A stretch of DNA of 64,000 bases from Candidatus Gaiellasilicea maunaloa (GCA_024330215.1 JANDLU010000005.1:19703-83702); one strand, 5' to 3'. Numbered from the stretch's first letter, positions 8,056-16,980 are shown. Notes: a model not told the origin generated them from the letters alone. Numbers and translations: made by a program.

Positions 8056-8134
8056 AATAATTGCAATTTGCGGAAAGTTTCTCGCTCGGCCGCCTGAGAG
8101 CCGAGGTCGTGGTTGCGTCCAGTACGATCGCCCG

Positions 8135-8314
8135 ATGCATCTCCGGTTCCCGAGCATCGACCAGGGCGTCCAGGCCTTCTTCTGGGCCGTTCTCTTCTTC
8201 GTGATCCTCTGGCTCGGGATGCTCGCGGTCGGTGTCTCGGGCGCGACCTCGCTGATCCTGTCGCTCGTCTCCGCGGCCGCGATCTTCCTGTTCGTGCGGT
8301 TGCGCGGCGACTAG
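8135..8314 (+). CDS. Small two-helix membrane protein (59 residues)
   Basis: After a short N-terminal stretch (MHLRFPSIDQGVQ) there are two hydrophobic helices, residues 14-33 and 37-54, closed by a basic end (RLRGD). ATG 8135 is preferred over an in-frame ATG at 7994, which would add a polar, low-quality extension through the RNA-like region. It lies 29 bases upstream of uppP and is probably in the same transcript. Function unknown. Confidence 0.6.
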   Translation: MHLRFPSIDQGVQAFFWAVLFFVILWLGMLAVGVSGATSLILSLVSAAAIFLFVRLRGD

Positions 8315-8343
8315 GCGCCCGAGTCCGCCTCTAGGATCGCGCG

Positions 8344-9282
8344 ATGGACCGGGCGGGCGTCTATGCCGTTGCAGGCGCTGCGTTCCTCGCTGCGCTCGTC
8401 CTGACCGTGCTCGGGATCGGGGACAGCGCCGATGCGCTGCCGAACTGGCAGGCGCTCGTGCTCGGGCTCGTCCAGGGCGCGACCGAGTTGCTCCCGATCT
8501 CCTCGTCGGGCCACCTGATTCTCGTGCCCTGGCTCTTCGACTGGGAGTTCCTGAAGGAGAACGACGCCTTCAACCAGACGTTCGACGTCTCCCTCCATCT
8601 GGGGACACTGATCGCGGTCGTCGCCTACTTCCGCGAGGACATCCTGCGGCTCGCGGGTGCCTGGCTGGGCTCGGTTCGTAGACGTCGGATCGGCACGGTG
8701 GACGAGCGGATCGCCTGGCTCGTGGCGATCGCGACCGTCCCGGCCGCGCTCGTCGGGGCGCTCGGAGAAACCCTGATCGCGGAGAACCTGGGGGAGCCGT
8801 GGCAGATCGCGATCCTGCTCGCTCTCTTCGGAGGGCTGCTCTGGCTGGCCGACCGGCAGCCGGAGTCGAGACGGATGGGCGATCTTGGGCTCCGCTCGGC
8901 GGTCACGGTGGGGCTCGCCCAGTGCCTCTCGCTGATGCCGGGCGTGTCGCGCTCCGGGATCACGATCACCGCCGGGAGGTTCCTCGGGCTCGACCGCGAC
9001 TCTGCCGCACGGTTCTCGTTCCTCCTTCTCGTCCCGATCACGTTCGGAGCCGTCGCGTACAAGGGGATCGGCGACGTCGTGCTTGCCGACCTGCCACCGG
9101 GCACGACCGGCCCCTTCCTCGTCGGCTCGCTCGCGTCGGGAGCGAGCGGGCTCCTCGCGATCTCGGCGCTCCTCGGCTACGTGCGCCGGCACGACTACTC
9201 GCTCTTCGTCGTCTACCGCCTGCTCGCCGCCGCGTTCGTGCTGCTCTCGATCGCGACGGGATTCCGCTCAGCGGGCTTCTGA
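8344..9282 (+). CDS. uppP: Undecaprenyl-diphosphatase
   Basis: Membrane enzyme that dephosphorylates undecaprenyl pyrophosphate to recycle the lipid carrier of peptidoglycan; excess gives bacitracin resistance. Both family motifs are present: GATELLPISSSGH near residue 45 and PGVSRSG near residue 200, which form the active site at the periplasmic side. The 312 residues carry about eight hydrophobic segments, with an extra N-terminal helix before the usual start. ATG 8344 follows a purine-poor leader. It sits near later peptidoglycan genes murT and gatD. Confidence 0.95.
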   Translation: MDRAGVYAVAGAAFLAALVLTVLGIGDSADALPNWQALVLGLVQGATELLPISSSGHLILVPWLFDWEFLKENDAFNQTFDVSLHLGTLIAVVAYFREDILRLAGAWLGSVRRRRIGTVDERIAWLVAIATVPAALVGALGETLIAENLGEPWQIAILLALFGGLLWLADRQPESRRMGDLGLRSAVTVGLAQCLSLMPGVSRSGITITAGRFLGLDRDSAARFSFLLLVPITFGAVAYKGIGDVVLADLPPGTTGPFLVGSLASGASGLLAISALLGYVRRHDYSLFVVYRLLAAAFVLLSIATGFRSAGF

Positions 9283-9349
9283 GCGTGGGCCGCGGCCGTC
9301 CCGGGGGAGTGGCGCTCGCGACGACGCGCCGGGCCTCGCGTGGGTCAAC

Positions 9350-9378
9350 TTGACATAACGTCGATTATCGTGCATTGA
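9350..9378 (+). promoter_or_regulatory. Probable promoter of the first sigma factor gene
   Basis: A perfect TTGACA -35 box lies at 9350-9355. With a 17-base spacer the -10 hexamer is CATTGA (9373-9378), preceded by TG. The surrounding stretch is clearly more AT-rich than the rest of the 220-base gap. The implied leader of the sigma factor message is about 115 bases. Confidence 0.45.
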
Positions 9379-9502
9379 GCTCGTGGACGAGGAATCGCGC
9401 CTGTCGGGTCTCGATCCGGAGTCGGAAGGTCAGGGTTTCGGAGGCCGACGCTCCAGGTAGAAGTCACTCAGGCCGTAGTCGCACAGGCTTGCCTCCGAAC
9501 CT

Positions 9503-10564
9503 ATGACGACGATCGACATCGACCACATCCTGCGCAACGAGGGAATCCAGCAGCTCCTCGAGAGCGCCGAGCAGGCCGGGTCGTTGCGCGCGGCCGAGCT
9601 CGTCGAGCTCATCGAGGCGCACGAGCTCGACGCGCTCGAGCAGGATGCGCTCTACCGCGAGCTCGAGCAACGCGGAATCGAGCTCGTCCCGGTGGATCCT
9701 GCTGAGCCGGAAGCGCCCGAGCCCCCACCGCCGGCCGCGGCTCAGGAGACGACCACCGACGCGCTTCAGCTCTTCCTCCGCGAGGCCGGTCGTCATCAGC
9801 TCCTGACCGCGGCCCAGGAAGTGGAGCTCGCGAAGCGGATCGAGCGCGGCGACACGCAGGCGAAGCAGCGGATGATCTCGTCGAACCTGCGGCTCGTCGT
9901 CTCGATCGCCAAGAACTACCGCAACCAGGGCCTGCCGTTCCTCGATCTGATCCAGGAGGGCACGCTCGGGTTGATCCGCGCCGTCGAGAAGTTCGACTGG
10001 CGCCGCGGCTTCAAGTTCTCGACCTACGCGACTTGGTGGATCCGCCAGGCGGTCGCGAGAGCGCTCGCGGACAAGGCGCGGACGATCCGGATGCCGGTTC
10101 ACATCGTCGAGCGGCTGCAGAAGATGAATCGCGCCGAACGGACACTGTGGACGCAGCTCAGCCGGGAGCCGACGCTCGAGGAGATCGCCGAGGAGGCCTC
10201 GCTTCCGCTCCAACAGGCGATCGAGGTCCGCGCCGCCGCGCGCGCATCGACGAGCCTCGACCAGCCGGTCGGCGAGACCGAGGACGCCGTCTTCGGCGAC
10301 TTCGTCGCCGGCGACGGCCCTCTACCCGAGGAGGAGGTCGAGGTCTCGCTCCGCAGCCAGGCGCTGCGAGAGGCGCTGGGCACGCTCGGCGACCGCGAGC
10401 GGCAGGTCGTGACCCTGCGCTACGGGCTCTCCGACTCCGAGCCGAAGACCCTCGAGGAGATCGGCCGGCGTCTCGGGCTCACCCGCGAGCGGGTACGGCA
10501 GATCGAGATCGACTCGCTCAAGCGTCTCTCGACATTGCGCGAGATGGAGGCCGTCGGGCTCTAG
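9503..10564 (+). CDS. RNA polymerase sigma factor, RpoD-like (group 1 or 2)
   Basis: Sigma-70 factor of 353 residues. Residues 25-65 ([16 protein letters not shown]...LEQRGIELV) resemble a shortened region 1.1. Region 1.2 starts at [11 protein letters not shown] (about 88). Region 2 contains [16 protein letters not shown] and [15 protein letters not shown], for -10 recognition and melting. Region 3 lies around 195-260. Region 4.2 ends with [20 protein letters not shown], for -35 binding. The 1.1-like segment suggests the principal factor, but the protein is short for group 1. It converges with a second sigma-70 gene nine bases away. Confidence 0.9.
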   Translation: MTTIDIDHILRNEGIQQLLESAEQAGSLRAAELVELIEAHELDALEQDALYRELEQRGIELVPVDPAEPEAPEPPPPAAAQETTTDALQLFLREAGRHQLLTAAQEVELAKRIERGDTQAKQRMISSNLRLVVSIAKNYRNQGLPFLDLIQEGTLGLIRAVEKFDWRRGFKFSTYATWWIRQAVARALADKARTIRMPVHIVERLQKMNRAERTLWTQLSREPTLEEIAEEASLPLQQAIEVRAAARASTSLDQPVGETEDAVFGDFVAGDGPLPEEEVEVSLRSQALREALGTLGDRERQVVTLRYGLSDSEPKTLEEIGRRLGLTRERVRQIEIDSLKRLSTLREMEAVGL

Positions 10565-10573
10565 GCTTCGGCG

Positions 10574-11677
10574 TCAGCTGCGCAGGTAGAACTCGAGTGC
10601 CGGGGCGACCGAGCGCAGCTCGCGGAGTGCGCGCGACTCGAGCTGCCGCACCCGCTCGCGGGTGATCCCGAGGCCGGCACCCACCTCTTCGAGCGTCTCC
10701 GGCGCGATCCCGTCGAGACCGAAGCGCCGGCTGACCACGTGGCGCATGCGCGGGTTCAGCGACTCCAGGGCCACCGCGAGCTCCTGGGAGCGCAGCCGCT
10801 CGGCCGTCTCGACGTCCGGCTCGGCCGACTTCGTGTCCTGGAGCAGATCGCCGTAGAGACTCTCGCCGTCGCCGACGGGCGTCTCGAGGCTGAGCGAGTC
10901 CTCGACGAGCTCGAGCAGCTCGCGTACACGCAGCGCCGTAAAGCCGCTCTCCTCCGCGATCTCCTCGAGCTTCGGCTCGCGGTTCAGCTTCTGCGCGAGC
11001 AGCCGCCGGGAGCGCGTCACCCGCCGGACTTGGTCGGCGACGTGCACGGGGAGCCGGATCGTGCGTCCCTGCTCGGCGAGGGCGCGCGTGACGGCCTGGC
11101 GAATCCACCAGGTCGCATAGGTCGAGAGCTTGAAGCCCATCCGGTAGTCGAACTTCTCGACCGCCCGGATCAGGCCGAGATTGCCTTCCTGGATCAGATC
11201 GAGCAGCGGCACCCCCGCCTTCGTGTAGTTGCGGGTGATCGACATCACGAGTCGTAGGTTCGACTCGATCAGCTTGCGCTTGGCCGCCTCGTCGCCGAGA
11301 TCCTTGCGGCGTGCGAGCTCGCGCTCCTCGTTGACCGTGAGGAGCCGGCCGTCGCCGATCGCCCGGACGTAGAGCTTGAGCGGATCCTGGGTCGCCTCCG
11401 CGGCTGGGGCGTCGGCAGGCTCGTCCTCGGGCTCCGTCTCCTCCCCGGCCGGATCGTCGAGCGCGGGTAGGAGCTCCAGGTGCGGCTCGGACGCGAGGTC
11501 TCCGAGGGGCTCTGCTGCGTTGTGCTCCACTGTGCCGGATCTATCGGCGTGGATCGGCCGAGGCTTGAGCCTCCGGTGCTCGGACGGGCGAGGGAACACG
11601 TCGCGGGGCACGAATCTGAGCTGCGAGTCGACGCCCGTCCTAACTTCCCCAAAACACCTTTCGTCTAGCCTTTTCAA
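10574..11677 (-). CDS. Second RNA polymerase sigma-70 factor (group 2-like)
   Basis: Sigma factor of up to 367 residues. The core begins at about residue 95 with [17 protein letters not shown] (region 1.2). It continues with [41 protein letters not shown] and a region 4.2 helix-turn-helix, [20 protein letters not shown]. There is no region 1.1. The first 90 residues are polar and acidic and the start is uncertain: TTG 11677 gives the longest form and GTG 11530 removes about 49 residues. Both sigma genes share core motifs but differ in region 4 recognition residues, so they may read slightly different promoters. Confidence 0.85.
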   Translation of the reverse strand: MKRLDERCFGEVRTGVDSQLRFVPRDVFPRPSEHRRLKPRPIHADRSGTVEHNAAEPLGDLASEPHLELLPALDDPAGEETEPEDEPADAPAAEATQDPLKLYVRAIGDGRLLTVNEERELARRKDLGDEAAKRKLIESNLRLVMSITRNYTKAGVPLLDLIQEGNLGLIRAVEKFDYRMGFKLSTYATWWIRQAVTRALAEQGRTIRLPVHVADQVRRVTRSRRLLAQKLNREPKLEEIAEESGFTALRVRELLELVEDSLSLETPVGDGESLYGDLLQDTKSAEPDVETAERLRSQELAVALESLNPRMRHVVSRRFGLDGIAPETLEEVGAGLGITRERVRQLESRALRELRSVAPALEFYLRS

Positions 11678-11722
11678 GGCCAGTCTTCACCAGCCGATAA
11701 CGAACCGAGGATCAGTAGCACG

Positions 11723-12520
11723 ATGTGTGGTATTGCCGGATACAGCCTCGATCCAGCCTCGAACGTCAGGAGGACGCTCGCGGCGCAGGCGCTCCTGGCC
11801 GGAATCGCGGAGCGAGGCGCCGATGCAGTCGGCTACGCCTTCAGGAGCACCGACTCTGCTGTCAGCGTCGTCAAGCGGCGTTCGGGAGCGAGCGCTCTGC
11901 TCGACGAGCTGCACGTGCCCGCGGCCGCGACTCAGGTGCTCGTGCACGTCCGCGACTACACCAAGGGCCATCCCACGATCGAGGCGAACAACCACCCGAT
12001 CAGGCACGGCGCTGTGGTCGGGATCCACAACGGGATCATCGTCAACGACGACGAGATCTTCGAGCGTTACGGCTTCCAACGGGCCACTCCCGAGATGACC
12101 GTCGACTCCGAGGCGATCTTCGCGCTCGCCGAGCACGCCGACGGTCGCTCCGAGGCGATCGAGGAGCTGCACGGCGCGATGGCCACGAGCTGGCTCGACG
12201 AGCGCGCGCCCTCCACGCTCTTCCTCGCCCGCGCGGTCGGCCGGCCGCTCTGGATCGGGACGACCGGCAAGGAGCTCTTCTTCGCCTCGACCCGCGACGC
12301 GCTGGACGTGCTGGAACGGACGATCCGGCTGACTCTGCGCAAGCGCGAGCTCGACGAAGGCACGTTGCTCCACGTGATCGACGGCAGCGTCGAGGCCGTC
12401 CATCGTTTTCATCCGGATCGGTCCTACATCGAGGAGACGATCCTTCCTTCGGTTCGAGCCCCGCAGGAGGGCGTCTCCTGTCTCAAGCGGCTCGCCGCGA
12501 TCGCCCTCGCGGCCGCCTAG
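11723..12520 (+). CDS. Stand-alone class II glutamine amidotransferase (GlmS-type glutaminase domain)
   Basis: The protein has 265 residues and begins MCGIAG, so Cys2 becomes the N-terminal nucleophile after Met removal. HVRDYTKGHPT matches the glutamine-binding Arg loop, IHNGII the oxyanion-hole Asn-Gly, and TVDSEAI the Asp that binds glutamine. The domain cleaves glutamine to glutamate and ammonia. GlmS has two SIS isomerase domains after this one, but here the protein ends with only about 50 extra residues. It must pass ammonia to an unknown partner or act on another substrate. A purine-rich leader precedes ATG 11723. Its stop shares CTAG with the convergent next gene. Confidence 0.8.
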   Translation: MCGIAGYSLDPASNVRRTLAAQALLAGIAERGADAVGYAFRSTDSAVSVVKRRSGASALLDELHVPAAATQVLVHVRDYTKGHPTIEANNHPIRHGAVVGIHNGIIVNDDEIFERYGFQRATPEMTVDSEAIFALAEHADGRSEAIEELHGAMATSWLDERAPSTLFLARAVGRPLWIGTTGKELFFASTRDALDVLERTIRLTLRKRELDEGTLLHVIDGSVEAVHRFHPDRSYIEETILPSVRAPQEGVSCLKRLAAIALAAA

Positions 12521-13200
12521 GCTCCAACCGATCCATCGGGCTCGACGGACGCGCCCTCGTCGAGCAGCCGCTCGCGGACGAGGTACTGGAACGCGGCCCA
12601 CGCGGGCTGGACGTCGATCATCCGGTAGACCTGCCATTCGGTCAGGAGGGCCGGATCGTCGCGCCGCGCCCGCTTCCAGTCCTCCATCTTGGGTAGCCGG
12701 CCGAGGACTCGCGCCAGCGCCGCGCCCTGCTCGACCGCCCGCTCCAGCCGTTCCGCTCCCAGCGGAACGTCGAAGCCGGCCTCGCGAAGCGCCCGTGCGA
12801 GCGAGCCGAAGGTGTGCCAGAGCAACGATTTCGAGGGCATCGAGCCCTTGCGCTCGTCGAGATCGCGGGCGGTTGGCGTCCTTCCCAGCTCCTCGCCGAG
12901 CGCTCGGAGACGTCCGAGCAGCTCCTCGCGGGTCGCGAACCGTCGCGGGACGAGGCCCGCCTGGCGCTTCGCCGCATTCCAGCTGCCGAAATGCTCGATC
13001 ACCGTCTGCGGATGCACCTTCGTTCGAGCGTCGGCGGCGAACTCCCGCATCGTCGGCGAGCGACCGAGCCGTTCGGCGCTCTCCCGGAGCTCGACCAGGA
13101 TCTGCCCGTCGGTGTAGCGCTTTCGGATCCCCGCCTGGAAGTCGGCCAGCGCCTGCGGGTCGATGGCTGCCACCGACGGGTGGCGGCGACTTCGTGCCAT
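12517..13200 (-). CDS. Homing-endonuclease-associated repeat protein without nuclease domain
   Basis: Protein of 227 residues built from about three helical units of 50-60 residues. Unit 1: ILVELRESAERLGRSPTMREF...HFGSWNAAKRQAGL. Unit 2: LLGRLRALGEELGRTPTARDL...TFGSLARALREAGF. Unit 3, more diverged: ALARVLGRLPKMEDW...AWAAFQYLVRERL. The GRSPT...FGSW...AGL pattern is the homing-endonuclease-associated repeat, a small DNA-binding module. No HNH or GIY-YIG nuclease is attached, so a DNA-binding regulator is more likely. TAAAAT (complement near 13205-13211) lies only a few bases before ATG, suggesting leaderless transcription. It ends within the stop codon of the convergent amidotransferase. Confidence 0.65.
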   Translation of the reverse strand: MARSRRHPSVAAIDPQALADFQAGIRKRYTDGQILVELRESAERLGRSPTMREFAADARTKVHPQTVIEHFGSWNAAKRQAGLVPRRFATREELLGRLRALGEELGRTPTARDLDERKGSMPSKSLLWHTFGSLARALREAGFDVPLGAERLERAVEQGAALARVLGRLPKMEDWKRARRDDPALLTEWQVYRMIDVQPAWAAFQYLVRERLLDEGASVEPDGSVGA

Positions 13201-13287
13201 GCAAGCATTTTAGAGCAGACTGACGATAGTGCAAGAGGACGCGAGCAGACACGCCGCCTCCGGACAACCTCGTCTAGGCTCGAGACG

Positions 13288-14658
13288 ATGAGCGCACGCC
13301 TCGCGATCGAGTCGACGGCGGCCCGGCTTGCCGCCCGCCTCTCCCGCCTCGCGGGCACGGGCGGCGGTACGACGATTCCGGGAAAGCTGCTCTGGAAGCT
13401 CGACCCGGGGGCGATCGACGCGCTCGCGGCCCGGCTTCCGCGGGGCGCCGTCGTGGTCTCGGCAACGAACGGCAAGACGACCACGACGGCGATGGTCGCC
13501 GAGATCCTCGGGCCTGGAACGAAGCTCGCCTGGAACCGTTCCGGCGCGAATCTTCTCTCCGGGGTCGCCTCCGCCCTCCTCGCGACGCGCGACGCGCAGC
13601 TCGGTCTGCTCGAGGTCGACGAGGCGGCGCTCCCCGAAGCGGCGCAGCGGGTTCGGCCGCGCGCCGTGCTGCTCGGGAATCTCTTCCGCGACCAGCTCGA
13701 CCGCTACGGCGAGCTCGAGCACGTCGCGGAAGGCTGGCGCCAGACCGTGCGCGGGCTCCCTCACTCGACGACGCTCGTCGTCAACGGCGACGATCCGCAG
13801 GTCGGTAGCCTGGCCGCCGCCCGAGACGGAGCGATCGCCTACGGCCTCGACGATCCGCGACACGCGCGATCCGTCCTGCAGCACGCGGCCGACTCGCGCT
13901 ACTGCATCGTTTGCGGGCATCCCTACGAGTTCGCCGCGGCCTACGTCGGACATCTGGGCGACTACCGCTGTCCCGCCTGCGGCCACGCGCGCCCGCAGCT
14001 TCAGGTGGTCGCCCGCGAGATCGAGCTGCACGGGCTCGAGAGCGCCTCTTTCGAGCTCGTGACGCCCGCCGGGTCGGTGCAGATCCGGCTCCGCCTGCCC
14101 GGGCTCTACAACGTCTACAACGCGGTCGGGGCGGCGGCGCTAGCCCAGGCGCTCGGCACCGGGCTCGAGCAGATCAAGGACGGCCTCGAGCGCTTCGACC
14201 CGGCCTTCGGCCGCTTCGAGCGGATCGCGAGCGGCGACAAGTCGATCCTGATCCTCCTGATCAAGAACCCTGCCGGCGCGAACGAGGTGATCCGGACGCT
14301 CGAGGACGGCGGAGCTCCCGAGGTCGTGCTCCTCGCTCTGAACGACGCGATCGCAGACGGGAAGGACGTCTCCTGGATCTGGGACGTCGATCTGGAACCG
14401 TTGCTCGCAACGACGGAGCTGGTGATCGCGGCGGGGGATCGAGCCGCCGAGCTCGGGTTGAGGTGCACCTACGGCGGGCTCGACGAGAGCAGGCTCGAGC
14501 TCGAGCCCGATCTGGAGCGGGCGCTCGACCGCGGCCTCGAGCTGACGCCGCCGGGCGGCGAGCTCGTCGTGCTGCCGACCTACACGGCAATGCTCGCGTT
14601 GCAACGGATCGTGACCGAGCGCGGCCTGACGAGGCCCTACTGGGAGGTGAAGGCGTGA
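13288..14658 (+). CDS. murT: Lipid II isoglutaminyl synthase, ligase subunit MurT
   Basis: Mur-ligase-like ATPase of 456 residues that, with GatD, amidates the alpha-carboxyl of D-glutamate in lipid II. The P-loop SATNGKTTTTAM is at residues 58-69. A Cys4 zinc ribbon (C206, C209, C228, C231) is inserted in the middle domain, as in known MurT. NVYNAVGAAALA and the C-terminal MurT domain, with DVDLEPL and PTYTAM, follow. ATG 13288 is chosen because the conserved N-terminal segment begins there; the open frame upstream crosses the antisense repeat-protein gene. Its stop overlaps the gatD start as GTGA, so the two subunits are made in step. Confidence 0.95.
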   Translation: MSARLAIESTAARLAARLSRLAGTGGGTTIPGKLLWKLDPGAIDALAARLPRGAVVVSATNGKTTTTAMVAEILGPGTKLAWNRSGANLLSGVASALLATRDAQLGLLEVDEAALPEAAQRVRPRAVLLGNLFRDQLDRYGELEHVAEGWRQTVRGLPHSTTLVVNGDDPQVGSLAAARDGAIAYGLDDPRHARSVLQHAADSRYCIVCGHPYEFAAAYVGHLGDYRCPACGHARPQLQVVAREIELHGLESASFELVTPAGSVQIRLRLPGLYNVYNAVGAAALAQALGTGLEQIKDGLERFDPAFGRFERIASGDKSILILLIKNPAGANEVIRTLEDGGAPEVVLLALNDAIADGKDVSWIWDVDLEPLLATTELVIAAGDRAAELGLRCTYGGLDESRLELEPDLERALDRGLELTPPGGELVVLPTYTAMLALQRIVTERGLTRPYWEVKA

Positions 14659-15419
14659 CGTCAGACGTGAGGATCCGCGTGGGGCATCTCTATCCCGACT
14701 ATCTGAACATCTACGCCGATCGGGGCAACATCGCCGTCTTCGAGCGTCGGGCCTTGCTCCGGGGACACGAGCTCGCGGTCGAGTCGATCGGGCTCGGCGA
14801 CGAGCTTCGGCCCGGTGCGTACGATCTGCTCTACATCGGCGGCGGCCAGGATCGCGAGCAGGCGCTCGTCGCGGCGGATCTGCGAACCAAGTCGGATGCG
14901 GTGCACGCGGCGGCGGCGGACGGCGCGGCGGTGCTCGCCGTCTGCGGCGGCTATCAGCTCCTCGGCCGCGGCTATCACGATCTCCGCGGCTTCGACCTGC
15001 CGGGCATCGGCCTCTTCCCCCACGAGACGGTCGCCGGCGAGCAGCGGATGATCGGTGATGTCCTCCTCGAGTGCGAGCTCGAGCCCGGGGAGCGACACAC
15101 GCTCGCAGGCTTTGAGAACCACGCCGGCCGGACGCGCCTCGATTCCGGCGCCGAGCCGCTCGGCCGCGTGGTGGCCGGTTTCGGGAACGACGGCGAGTCG
15201 GGTTACGAGGGCTGCCGCGTCGGTCGTGCGATCGGTACGTACCTGCACGGGCCGCTGCTGCCGCGCAATCCGTGGCTCGCCGACTGGCTGCTGTCGCAGG
15301 CGCTCGCCCACGCATCGGGGGGTGACGCAGTGGCGCTGGAGACGCTGCCGGATGCGCTGGAGGCTCGTGCGCACGAGGTCTCGGCGCGGCGGGCGCGCGA
15401 GCGCGGCGGGCGGTACTAG
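14655..15419 (+). CDS. gatD: Lipid II isoglutaminyl synthase, glutamine amidotransferase subunit GatD
   Basis: Class I, CobB/CobQ-like glutaminase of 254 residues that supplies ammonia to MurT. The nucleophile elbow is AVCGGYQLLG near residue 95, with the catalytic His in YLHGPLLPRNP near 197. The N-terminal HLYPDYLNIYADRGN motif is typical of GatD. It overlaps murT by four bases and ends two bases before the convergent decarboxylase gene. Amidated peptidoglycan is common in actinobacteria and Gram-positive bacteria. Confidence 0.95.
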   Translation: MTSDVRIRVGHLYPDYLNIYADRGNIAVFERRALLRGHELAVESIGLGDELRPGAYDLLYIGGGQDREQALVAADLRTKSDAVHAAAADGAAVLAVCGGYQLLGRGYHDLRGFDLPGIGLFPHETVAGEQRMIGDVLLECELEPGERHTLAGFENHAGRTRLDSGAEPLGRVVAGFGNDGESGYEGCRVGRAIGTYLHGPLLPRNPWLADWLLSQALAHASGGDAVALETLPDALEARAHEVSARRARERGGRY

Positions 15420-15421
15420 TA

Positions 15422-16807
15422 CTAGGAGACCGGGACTGACGCGGCCGTGAGGATCGCGGCCGCGGAGCGCTCGACGTCCGCGGGACTCGTCTGCCAGTTC
15501 GAGACGGAGATCCGCATGGCTGCCCGACCCTGCCAGGTCGTCCCGGAGAGCCAGCAGGTGCCGTCGTCCTGCACCCGGCGGACGGCGTCCTGCGTGACCG
15601 CGTCGGCGTCGCCGAAGCGCAGGAGTACCTGGTTCAGGACGACGTCGTTCAGGATCTCGACGCCGTCGGCGGCGCCGAGGATCGAGGCGAGCTCCCGCGC
15701 TCGCTCGCACGAGCCCTCGACCATCGCGGCGATTCCCGACCGGCCGAGCGAGCGGATCGCGGCGTAGATCGGGAAGCCGCGTGCGCGACGCGAGAACTCG
15801 GGACTCCAATCCATCTGATCGCGAGCAGCGTCGGGCTCGGACTGCTCGAGATACGCCGCCCGGACGGACATCGCTGAGCGGTGCGACTCGGGATGAGCGC
15901 AGAAGGCGATCCCGGAGTCGTACGGAACGTTCAGCCACTTGTGCCCGTCGGTCGCCCAGGAGTCGGCGCGTCCGCAGCCGGCGACGAGGTGGCGAAGCTG
16001 CGGCGACGCGGCCGCCCAGAGACCGAATGCGCCGTCGACGTGGAGCCACGCGCCGGCAGCCTCGACCGCGTCCGCGATCTCCTCGAGTGGATCGAACGAG
16101 CCGGTGTTCACGTTGCCGGCCTGGGCGCACACGATGATCGGCCCGGAGGCGCCCGCGAGAGCAGCCCGGAGCGCGTCGGGCCTCATCCTGCCCTGCTCGT
16201 CGGCCTCGACGATCTCGATCTGGTCGGAGCCGAGGCCGAGGAAGCGGAAAGCACGATCGACGGTGACGTGGCGCTCGGCCCCGACGACGACGTGGATCCG
16301 CGGCGCGCCCTGCAGCCCGCCGCGGGCGAGATCCCAGCCCGCACGCTCGAGCTGATGATGTCGCGCGGCTGCGAGCGCCGTCACGTGAGCCATCTGGCAG
16401 CCGGTGACGAAGCCGGCCGAGACGCCGCTCGGCAACCCGAGTAGCTCGACCAGCCAGTCGAGGCAGACCTCCTCGACCACGGCGGCGCTCGGTCCACCGA
16501 CAACGAGCCCAGCGTTCTGATCCCAGGTCGAGGTGAGCCAGTCCGCAGCCAGCGCCGCGGGGAGCGCGCCGCCGATCACAAAGCCGAAGTAGCGCCCGCT
16601 ACCGGTCGCGACGACCCCCGGCTCGGCGGCGGCGATGAGCTCCGCGACCACCTGCAGGGCGTCGGTCGGTTCCTCGGGGAGCGGCCCTGCGAGGCTTTGA
16701 CGCAGCTCCTCGATCGTGGCCGGTGCTGCTACCGGCCGCTCCGGCAGCGACCCGACGTACTGGGCCGCGTAGTCGGCCGTGAGCCTCAGCAGCTCGTCGT
16801 GCGCCAT
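15422..16807 (-). CDS. PLP-dependent group II decarboxylase (aromatic-L-amino-acid/glutamate type)
   Basis: Fold-type I PLP enzyme of 461 residues. The Schiff-base lysine lies in DSWATDGHKWLNVPYDSG near residue 300, and the Asp that pairs with the pyridine ring is in HVDGAFG near 257. SGRYFGFVIGG and TGCQMAHVTAL are conserved substrate- and cofactor-side segments. The product is soluble. The amino acid cannot be told from sequence; aromatic amino acid, tyrosine or a similar side chain are candidates. The upstream region holds a seven-copy 10-base tandem repeat ending in a hairpin (16839-16917), about 30 bases before the ATG, which may control expression. Confidence 0.85.
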   Translation of the reverse strand: MAHDELLRLTADYAAQYVGSLPERPVAAPATIEELRQSLAGPLPEEPTDALQVVAELIAAAEPGVVATGSGRYFGFVIGGALPAALAADWLTSTWDQNAGLVVGGPSAAVVEEVCLDWLVELLGLPSGVSAGFVTGCQMAHVTALAAARHHQLERAGWDLARGGLQGAPRIHVVVGAERHVTVDRAFRFLGLGSDQIEIVEADEQGRMRPDALRAALAGASGPIIVCAQAGNVNTGSFDPLEEIADAVEAAGAWLHVDGAFGLWAAASPQLRHLVAGCGRADSWATDGHKWLNVPYDSGIAFCAHPESHRSAMSVRAAYLEQSEPDAARDQMDWSPEFSRRARGFPIYAAIRSLGRSGIAAMVEGSCERARELASILGAADGVEILNDVVLNQVLLRFGDADAVTQDAVRRVQDDGTCWLSGTTWQGRAAMRISVSNWQTSPADVERSAAAILTAASVPVS

Positions 16808-16838
16808 GCGCCGATGCTACCTCGACGGCGACATCGCT

Positions 16839-16917
16839 CTACGTGCCCTACGTGCCTCTACGTGCCCCTACGTGCCCCTACGTGCCCCTACGTGCCCCCA
16901 GGGGCACCCGGTGTCCC
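16839..16917. repeat. Seven tandem copies of a 10-base unit ending in a hairpin
   Basis: The unit CTACGTGCCC repeats seven times from 16839 to about 16909 (first copy 9 bases, second with a T). The central four copies are identical. The last copy continues into GTGCCCC-CA-GGGGCAC (16902-16917), a perfect 7-base-pair hairpin. The array lies just upstream of the minus-strand decarboxylase gene. Ten-base spacing puts every copy on the same face of the helix. Confidence 0.9.
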
Positions 16918-16980
16918 TACTGGAACGCTATCGAGGATTGCGTCACGCATGTGTCACGGCTGTGCCACTTCGCTCCGGAG

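Larger units (their letters stand above)
7778..8134. other. 357-base gap with a + strand hairpin and a possible minus-strand RNA gene
   Basis: No credible protein gene is seen here. The gap holds a perfect GNRA-capped hairpin (7858-7881), a minus-strand intrinsic terminator (7894-7935), several stable hairpins between them and about 8050, and an AT-rich patch near 8056-8072 that could be a promoter. Parts are listed separately. Confidence 0.7.

Noticed and set aside
7778..8134. Protein genes in the 357-base gap (frames at 7620-8066 and 7795-8097)
   Set aside because: Composition and codon use are poor, with no ribosome-binding sites; hairpins and a terminator give a better explanation.
12814..13287. 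N-terminal extension of MurT
   Set aside because: The extension is antisense to the homing-endonuclease-repeat gene and not related to MurT.
16839..16917. CRISPR array
   Set aside because: Units are 10 bases with no spacers and no cas genes; it is a simple tandem repeat.
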